Assembly (NCBI GenBank): GCA_015711875.1
Contig: JACVJG010000057.1
Location: 1 to 10,619 of the forward strand
DNA length: 10,619 nt
From: Candidatus Solincola jinzensis
GTDB taxonomy: Bacteria; Actinomycetota; Geothermincolia; Geothermincolales; RBG-13-55-18
Direction of reading: 5' to 3'
The translations under genes were made by a program, and so were the position numbers. The number at the start of each line of letters is the position of its first letter. Position 1 is the first letter of the stretch. The notes under the pieces are model-generated. The model saw only the letters and a list, made by a program, of their open reading frames with translations. It had not been told where the DNA came from and did no database searches. Positions 6,589 through 10,619 of this stretch are shown one piece after another.

Positions 6589-7494
6589 ATGAGAAAGTTC
6601 CTTGAGCTCAGCAGGGCCCCTTTTTTCACCGCCATCATCACCCCAGCGCTGCTGGCCGCGGCACTGGCCTACAGAGACACCGGGAATATGAACTGGACCA
6701 GGTTCGCCCTGGTCATGGCGGCGCTTGTGGCCGCTCACGCCACCGCCAACCTTTTCAACGACTACTTCGACTACCGGCTGGGGGCGGACACTGGGGAGGT
6801 CAAGCGCACGCCTTTCAGCGGCGGCTCTCCCCATATTGTGGAGGGAAAGGAGAAAGAGTCCACCTTTCTGGCTCTGGCTCTGGTGTCCCTCGCGGTCTGC
6901 TCCGGTTGCGGCCTCGCGGTCATGATCCTGCTCGGCGGCTCCTTCCCGCCCGCGCTGGGTATAGGCGCGGCAGGAGTCCTCCTGGGCATATTCTATACCG
7001 CTCCGCCCCTCAAGCTCGCCTATAGGGGCCTGGGGGAGGCGGCCATCTTCCTGGCCTTCGGGATCCTCCCCGTGCTGGGGGTCTATTACGTGCTCACTGA
7101 ATCCTTTACCCTTAACGTTTTCCTCGCCACGCTGCCCCTTGCTTTGCTGATCACGGATATCATCTTGATAAACGAGTTCCCCGACCTGGAAACGGACCGC
7201 GAGGCGGGAAAGCGCACCCTGGCGGTGCGCATCGGGAGCCTCAACGCGAGGTATATATATGTGACGATGGTGGCGGTTGCCTACGCCCTCGTGGCCGCTT
7301 TCTCGCTTGCGGAAGTCTATGGCCACTGGGGCTTCCTGGGTTTGTTGGGCTTGCCCCTTTCTCTGCCGGCCTCCATCATCCTGTGGAGAAAACACGCGGA
7401 GACGGAGAAACTGGTCCCCGCCCAGGCCATGACCATACTCGCTCACCTCTGCACCGGCCTCGCGCTGGCGGTAGGGATATGGATTTCGGGTTAG
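6589..7494 (+). CDS. menA: UbiA-family prenyltransferase, MenA-like
   Basis: An integral membrane enzyme of 301 residues with about eight or nine hydrophobic segments. The family transfers a polyprenyl chain from its diphosphate to an acceptor; MenA itself prenylates 1,4-dihydroxy-2-naphthoate in menaquinone synthesis. The first Asp-rich motif is N54-LFNDYFDYRLGAD (D58, D61). The second is NEFPDLETDREAGKRTLAV (D199, D203). TPFSGGSPHIVEG (75-86) and YTAPPLKLAYRGLGE (136-150) are phrases typical of MenA rather than of COX10 or UbiA proper. ATG 6589 starts right before the family's usual N-terminus (FLELSRAPFF) but has no ribosome site; ATG 6514 in the same frame would add 25 residues unlike the family and has none either. 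No other menaquinone gene is in view, so another aromatic or polar prenyl acceptor remains possible. The neighbour is a polyprenol-kinase-like gene 137 bases on. The family is very sure, the exact substrate moderately so. Confidence 0.88.
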   Translation: MRKFLELSRAPFFTAIITPALLAAALAYRDTGNMNWTRFALVMAALVAAHATANLFNDYFDYRLGADTGEVKRTPFSGGSPHIVEGKEKESTFLALALVSLAVCSGCGLAVMILLGGSFPPALGIGAAGVLLGIFYTAPPLKLAYRGLGEAAIFLAFGILPVLGVYYVLTESFTLNVFLATLPLALLITDIILINEFPDLETDREAGKRTLAVRIGSLNARYIYVTMVAVAYALVAAFSLAEVYGHWGFLGLLGLPLSLPASIILWRKHAETEKLVPAQAMTILAHLCTGLALAVGIWISG

Positions 7495-7549
7495 GCGGCC
7501 GCAAAGACATTGTTTATCCGCGTCGAGCTGAGAAGACGGCAGGAGCGCG

Positions 7550-7618
7550 ATGGGCCTGGAAGCGGAGCCCGCTAGGAGGAGATACCGCATGATCCGCACT
7601 GCGGCCACGGGGTCTTAG
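7550..7618 (+). CDS. Possible 22-codon leader ORF before the kinase-like gene
   Basis: A small frame starts with ATG 7550 (AGGAG at 7541-7545, four bases away) and ends with TAG at 7616-7618. It contains a second in-frame ATG at 7589 with an even better ribosome site (AGGAGGAG 7574-7581, seven bases away), which alone would make a nine-residue peptide beginning MIRTAATGS. The stop codon touches the ribosome site of the next gene and lies 13 bases before its TTG. Ribosomes finishing here could hand over to the kinase gene. The peptide is charged and matches nothing I know. Expression is not shown by sequence alone. Confidence 0.35.
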   Translation: MGLEAEPARRRYRMIRTAATGS

Positions 7619-7635
7619 GGAGGGGATACGCTTGA
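7575..7635 (+). repeat. Imperfect tandem copy of a ribosome-binding site plus start codon
   Basis: GGAGGAGATACCGCATGA (7575-7592) and GGAGGGGATACGCTTGA (7619-7635) differ by two substitutions and one missing base. Each joins a strong Shine-Dalgarno to a start codon (ATG, then TTG). The second copy decides the start of the kinase-like gene. Similarity outside the GGAGG core (GATAC, GC, TGA) is more than the motif alone demands. Confidence 0.55.
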
Positions 7636-8318
7636 AAGACTTATACCTCACGCTACTGTGGGCAGGGGTGTTGTGCGGCGGCGCGCTCTTCTGCGTGTTC
7701 GTGCGGCGTAGGGGCCTCAGGACCACTTACGTTCGCGACCTTCTGCATATCGGCACCGGGCTTTGGGTTTTCGGGCTCCCTTTCTGGGAGAAACCCACGG
7801 CACCCACGCTAATAGTGGCAATGGCTTTCGTGGCGGTGCTTGTCCTTCCGGTTTTGAAGAGACGCGTCCCTTTCCTGGACAGTTTCTATGGCTCCGTATC
7901 CGACGGCGAGGAAAGGTGGTCGGGGATCGTGGTATACGTCTTCTCCTTCGCTCTTTTCACCGCCCTCGGTTTCCTTCTGGACCGTTTGTTCGCCGCCTCC
8001 TGCGCCATGGGCAGCCTGGCGGTCGGCGACGGCCTGGGAGGGTTGCTGGGCTCCGGCCTGGGCAAAAGGCGGTATCGCGTACCGTGGGCCAAGGAGAAAT
8101 CCTACCTCGGCTCCCTCATGGTGGCCGCGGGTTCTCTCGCCGCCATCCTCATCATGGCGTGCTGGTTCCGCTTCGCCGCTGACGTCCCCCTCGTCTTCCG
8201 GTGGGCACACTTCGTAGGAAGCGCCGCCCTGGCCTCCCTCGCGGAAGCCCTCTCGCCCCGTGCCTCGGACAACTTTTTTCTCCCCGCAGCCGTCTTCGCC
8301 TACCTTTCCCTGGTGTGA
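7632..8318 (+). CDS. Dolichol/phytol-kinase-family membrane protein (CTP-dependent polyprenol kinase-like)
   Basis: A membrane protein of 228 residues with about six hydrophobic segments. Start TTG 7632 is set by GGGAGGGG (7618-7625) six bases upstream. Features shared with the dolichol kinase/VTE5/phosphatidate cytidylyltransferase-like family are: RDLLHIGTGLWVFG (35-48, near the family's 'R-K-x-x-H-x-x-x-G' phrase), GDGLGGLLGSGLGKRR (132-147), KSYLGS (156-161, the family's 'K-S-x-E-G-S' with Tyr-Leu in place of x-Glu), and EALSPRASDNFFLP (205-218, the 'E...DN...P' motif). Members phosphorylate isoprenoid alcohols, usually with CTP. Its place after a UbiA-type prenyltransferase suggests that it supplies or recycles prenyl phosphate for that enzyme, or that both serve a prenyl-lipid pathway; this is inference. 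The length fits bacterial members. The family is likely; the true substrate (phytol, geranylgeraniol, polyprenol or another) cannot be read from sequence. Confidence 0.8.
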   Translation: MKDLYLTLLWAGVLCGGALFCVFVRRRGLRTTYVRDLLHIGTGLWVFGLPFWEKPTAPTLIVAMAFVAVLVLPVLKRRVPFLDSFYGSVSDGEERWSGIVVYVFSFALFTALGFLLDRLFAASCAMGSLAVGDGLGGLLGSGLGKRRYRVPWAKEKSYLGSLMVAAGSLAAILIMACWFRFAADVPLVFRWAHFVGSAALASLAEALSPRASDNFFLPAAVFAYLSLV

Positions 8319-8683
8319 TCGAGCCCGCTAGCGGCACCCTGCCTCAACGCGCAGCGCAGGTGGCGGGGAACCACCTCCATGGCGAGAGACCGGAGTGGGA
8401 GTCGCCGCCAGGTCTCCAGGGGCGGGCGGGACGGACAGTGATCGCATTCCGGTCTCGCCGCTACGCGCCCTGGACCGGCTGGCCTGCTTGGTTATCCCGC
8501 ATATGGGAGCCTGGGGCGAACGCGACGAGAAGTGCTCCGCCTTCCTCTCCAAGCCCATTTCCCCCTCAAGGCCCAACCACATAAAGCGGCTTCCACGATA
8601 TGACCTACGCCGTGGCTCCCATTTACCCCGCAGGACAACGATCATGAGGTGCTGGAAAGCTCCCATCCGCCCGGAAGATGCCT
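8319..8683. other. 365-bp gap between convergent genes
   Basis: The kinase-like gene and the Fe-S gene end toward each other here. A perfect 10-base palindrome CCGCTAGCGG (8325-8334) follows the kinase stop codon, and a six-pair hairpin AGGTGG and CCACCT with a seven-base loop lies at 8358-8376. Neither is followed by a T run, so an intrinsic terminator is not supported. The open frames across this stretch (8395-8754 plus, 8328-8666 minus) have no ribosome sites or recognisable motifs. I see no gene. Confidence 0.45.
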
Positions 8684-9610
8684 TCAGCCGCGGGACTTCA
8701 GCAGCTCATCCAGGCACAGGGGAGCGGGGCGACCTTCCGCCTTCGCTAGGGTGATGGCCCCCTGGGGACATGCGGCACGGCAGGCGCCGCAGCCCATGCA
8801 GGCCTCGCGGTCGAGGACGGGAGGCTCGTGCTTACCGGCGGGGGAAAGGGCCTCGAAGAGGCATGCCTTCACGCATTTGCCGCAACCGTTGCAGGCGTCG
8901 GAGAACGAGGGCTCCAGCCCGGAGTGCCCGTAGAAGGGTACACCGTGGAAACGGTGCGATTTCAAGGCCACGCAGCAGCAGGAACAGCAGTTGCAGATGG
9001 CGTAGAAGCGGCCCCCGGTCACGTCCTTGAAGAAGGCGGCGTGCAGGCAACCCGCTTCGTCCGTCTGGCGCAGTATCTCCACCGCCTCCTCCGCCGTGAC
9101 CCGCCGGCAGAACCCGGGCTGGTGGTCCAGGATATAGCTGACGTAGGGCTCCCCGATGACCAGGCAGACCTCGTCGGGCTGGCAGGGGTTGGGGGAGGTC
9201 ATGCGGCATACGCACTTGCAGGCCAGGATGGCGTCGGGGTTCTCGAGCACGATGTCCCTGCACATGTTGAAGGGGATTATCTTCTCCAGGTCGCGCAGCT
9301 CGATGTCCTCGGAGACGGTTACCAGTTTCTGGGCTTCCTCCACGGGAACCAGCTTGCCATGATAGGTATCGGCGTAATGCCGTCTAATGGGTGCAGGTAT
9401 GCGGTGGGCGAAACCCGTCGCGAACCTGCCCATGCGGATATACTGCAGGGTGTGGCCGAAGTAGAACAGGCCGTGCAGCCAGAGGTCAGGCCGGTGCCAA
9501 CCCACCGACCTGATGTAGGCGCGCGTAGACGGTTTCATGCGCGAGATCGCTATTGTCCCCGCTCCCGCCGCCAGCGCCGACAGGCCGATCGCCGCTTTCG
9601 CGTTTTTCAT
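8684..9610 (-). CDS. Membrane-anchored, Cys-rich protein with two 4Fe-4S ferredoxin sites
   Basis: The protein has 308 residues and 23 cysteines. ATG 9610 is fixed by GGAGG (9616-9620) five bases upstream; the frame extends further up but without a ribosome site. An N-terminal hydrophobic segment (5-22) is a likely membrane anchor or uncleaved signal, and a second, weaker one is near 44-58. The middle part holds cysteines 131, 133, 135, 143 and 149 (CKCVCR, then C and C) and a dense CNCCSCCC (206-213). The C-terminus has two classical CxxCxxCxxxC ferredoxin motifs, 240-250 and 271-281, the second ending CPQGAI. Two 4Fe-4S clusters are therefore expected, with the extra cysteines perhaps binding a further metal centre. 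An electron-carrier or oxidoreductase-subunit role in anaerobic metabolism is inferred. The gene stands alone on its strand, so its partner is not evident. The ferredoxin domain is certain; the rest of the fold I do not recognise by name. Confidence 0.85.
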   Translation of the reverse strand: MKNAKAAIGLSALAAGAGTIAISRMKPSTRAYIRSVGWHRPDLWLHGLFYFGHTLQYIRMGRFATGFAHRIPAPIRRHYADTYHGKLVPVEEAQKLVTVSEDIELRDLEKIIPFNMCRDIVLENPDAILACKCVCRMTSPNPCQPDEVCLVIGEPYVSYILDHQPGFCRRVTAEEAVEILRQTDEAGCLHAAFFKDVTGGRFYAICNCCSCCCVALKSHRFHGVPFYGHSGLEPSFSDACNGCGKCVKACLFEALSPAGKHEPPVLDREACMGCGACRAACPQGAITLAKAEGRPAPLCLDELLKSRG

Positions 9611-10161
9611 CTCTCCCTCCTCACCCCGGTTCCCCCCTCCCAGGCGAAAGCGACGGTTTGGCTTCTTGCGCAAACCCATATCTAAGGATTGCAGCACATG
9701 AAAAGTTTTGCAACGGCATGACAACAGAGATCATAGTTCCAGCGCCGGGTCGGGATAGAATCGACATGAGCAAAGTATGGCAAGCGCTTTCCTCGTTGAT
9801 CCCGAGAATGTCAGCGCCAACCTCCTTTGAAGATGAGCAAACACCACCTGCCGAAACGCCGCCATCTCCTCTCATCGGGACATGGTAGAGAGTGTGAGTC
9901 ATTTAATAGCATGTTGCCTTTCTTGAAGGCATCAAATGCCACAATGATAGGGGCCTGTGAGATTCGGAACTCTGCCGGGCAATGAATCCATAACAAGCTT
10001 CTCTGGCAAGACTTCGATGAGTCCCGCTCTCTGCCCCGCCTTATTAAGGTCCCTTTTTATGATGTATGAAGTAAGGGGAAGAGGTGCCAAGGAATAAGTG
10101 TACCCGTAGGCAAAACGGAATTCCTTGGACGCGCCCTCAAGGCTACAAGGAGGGGCGATCT
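9611..10161. other. 551-bp AT-richer intergenic stretch with broken protein-like frames
   Basis: No intact gene is supported. Base composition from about 9890 to 10080 is visibly more AT-rich than the flanks. On the minus strand a stop-free frame (10180 down to stop 9932-9934) reads like protein (for example IIKRDLNKAGQRAGLIEV, then LPEKLVMDSLPGRVPNL) but has no start codon with a ribosome site. Two other minus frames carry on leftward (PIIVAFDAFKKGN near 9940, and a 93-codon frame at 9621-9902). This could be a decayed gene with frameshifts, or chance. On the plus strand a 56-codon frame (9718-9888) also lacks a ribosome site. No terminator or riboswitch was recognised. Confidence 0.4.
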
Positions 10162-10164
10162 TTG
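10147..10164 (+). promoter_or_regulatory. Strong ribosome-binding site setting a TTG start (RDD gene)
   Basis: AAGGAGGGG (10147-10155) lies six bases before TTG 10162. The frame is open further upstream but no other start codon there has a comparable site. This pair defines the start of the RDD-family gene. Confidence 0.75.
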
Positions 10165-10619
10165 GTTTACGATGAATCCACTATAAAGGGGAACAAGGAC
10201 GGCTATGTTCCGGATTACGGCTATTTCGCCCCTTTCGCGGGTTTTCTGATCAGGAGTATCGCATTCATCATCGATCTGGTTATCACTCAGGTGGCTATCC
10301 TGCCCTTGAGCCTCCTGCTGGTATATCTGGTGACTCACAAGTTCGGCCTGCCGGAGCCGCCTGTCTCCTTCTGGGTCGGAAGGCGCCCTCCCGTTATCCA
10401 TGTAAACTACCCGCTCTGGTACAAGGTGGCCAATTCGGCCGTCTCATGGCTTGCCATCTGGCTCTATAACATATTCATGGTCTATAGGTACCGCACCACC
10501 TTGGGAAAACACATTTTCCGCTTACGTATCGTAAACGCTGTTTATGGACCTCTCACCCTCAAATCCATCGTCCTGCGCGAGACCATCGGAAGGCTGATTT
10601 CCACCTATGCCTGCTTGTT
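10162..10619 (+). CDS. RDD-family membrane protein (C-terminus cut by window edge)
   Basis: The first 152 codons are present. After a short polar N-terminus (VYDESTIKGNKDGYV) comes the family signature FAGFLIRSIAFIIDLVIT (about 25-42), with the conserved R31 and D38 that start the first membrane helix. A second hydrophobic segment spans about 44-58, an extracytoplasmic-sized loop rich in Pro and aromatic residues follows (61-87), and a third hydrophobic segment lies at about 92-108. It is followed by YRTTLGKHIFRLRIVNA (110-126), the family's 'G-x-T-x-G-K' phrase with Thr-Thr-Leu. RDD proteins are small membrane proteins of mostly unknown function, some linked to ion or osmotic tolerance. The start TTG is supported by the preceding strong ribosome site. 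No genomic partner is visible because the right side is missing. The family is quite sure; the function is not assigned. Confidence 0.8.
   Translation, partial: MVYDESTIKGNKDGYVPDYGYFAPFAGFLIRSIAFIIDLVITQVAILPLSLLLVYLVTHKFGLPEPPVSFWVGRRPPVIHVNYPLWYKVANSAVSWLAIWLYNIFMVYRYRTTLGKHIFRLRIVNAVYGPLTLKSIVLRETIGRLISTYACL

Noticed and set aside
6178..7608. 476-codon minus-strand open frame
   Set aside because: It lies opposite the MenA-like gene, is Gly/Arg/Gln/Glu-rich, and has no ribosome site or motif. GC-rich DNA commonly gives such antisense frames.
7565..8331. 11-base direct repeat GAGCCCGCTAG on both sides of the kinase-like gene (7565-7575, 8321-8331)
   Set aside because: Several 11-base repeats are expected by chance in a 10-kb GC-rich window, and no mobile-element gene accompanies it.
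8828..9685. 285-codon plus-strand open frame
   Set aside because: It is the complement of the Fe-S protein gene, whose cysteine motifs and ribosome site are clear.
1..10619. CRISPR array, tRNA, rRNA, transposase or integrase
   Set aside because: No regularly spaced repeats, tRNA T-loop or cloverleaf pattern, rRNA-like stretch or recombinase motif was found on either strand by reading.

Overview
This window is GC-rich bacterial DNA, roughly 60% G+C by eye. It uses ATA, AGG and AGA codons freely, and several genes start with TTG behind strong Shine-Dalgarno sequences. The gene content is a Ser/Thr-rich DUF4352-type lipoprotein, OmpR/BaeS-type two-component genes, a MoxR-like AAA+/VWA pair, a MenA-like prenyltransferase beside a polyprenol/phytol-kinase-type protein, and a Cys-rich ferredoxin-like protein. 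Together these suggest an anaerobic, deep-branching high-GC lineage, possibly an Actinobacteriota-type metagenome genome. No rRNA or marker gene is present, so this placement is inference only.

Layout. From 1 to about 6054 every gene lies on the minus strand. Reading leftward they are: an AAA+ ATPase (6054-5179) overlapping a VWA/HEXXH protein (5204-3474); a 653-bp non-coding gap; an OmpR-type response regulator (2820-2128) overlapping its histidine kinase (2210-1017); a 283-bp gap with a likely terminator and promoter; and a secreted lipoprotein cut by the left edge (733-1). A 534-bp divergent intergenic region (6055-6588) separates this block from two plus-strand membrane genes: a UbiA/MenA-family prenyltransferase (6589-7494) and a dolichol/phytol-kinase-family protein (7632-8318). 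The kinase faces a minus-strand Fe-S protein (9610-8684) across a 365-bp gap. A more AT-rich 551-bp stretch follows, and then a plus-strand RDD membrane protein (from 10162) runs off the right edge.

How the parts may work together. The AAA+ and VWA proteins form a translationally coupled chaperone/insertase-like pair of the MoxR-VWA kind, and the VWA partner carries an N-terminal HEALH zinc-binding-like motif. The response regulator and kinase are a standard phosphorelay whose kinase has an extracytoplasmic proline run. The UbiA-type enzyme and the CTP-dependent-kinase-like protein probably act on isoprenoid lipids (quinone or prenyl-lipid synthesis or salvage). The Fe-S protein has two ferredoxin-type 4Fe-4S sites plus two further cysteine clusters, so it is probably a membrane-anchored electron carrier.

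Most interesting for follow-up are the HEXXH-VWA/AAA+ pair, the cysteine arrays of the Fe-S protein, the duplicated ribosome-binding/start segment before the kinase gene, and the inverted repeats around the candidate promoters in the divergent region. I saw no CRISPR array, tRNA, rRNA or intact mobile element.
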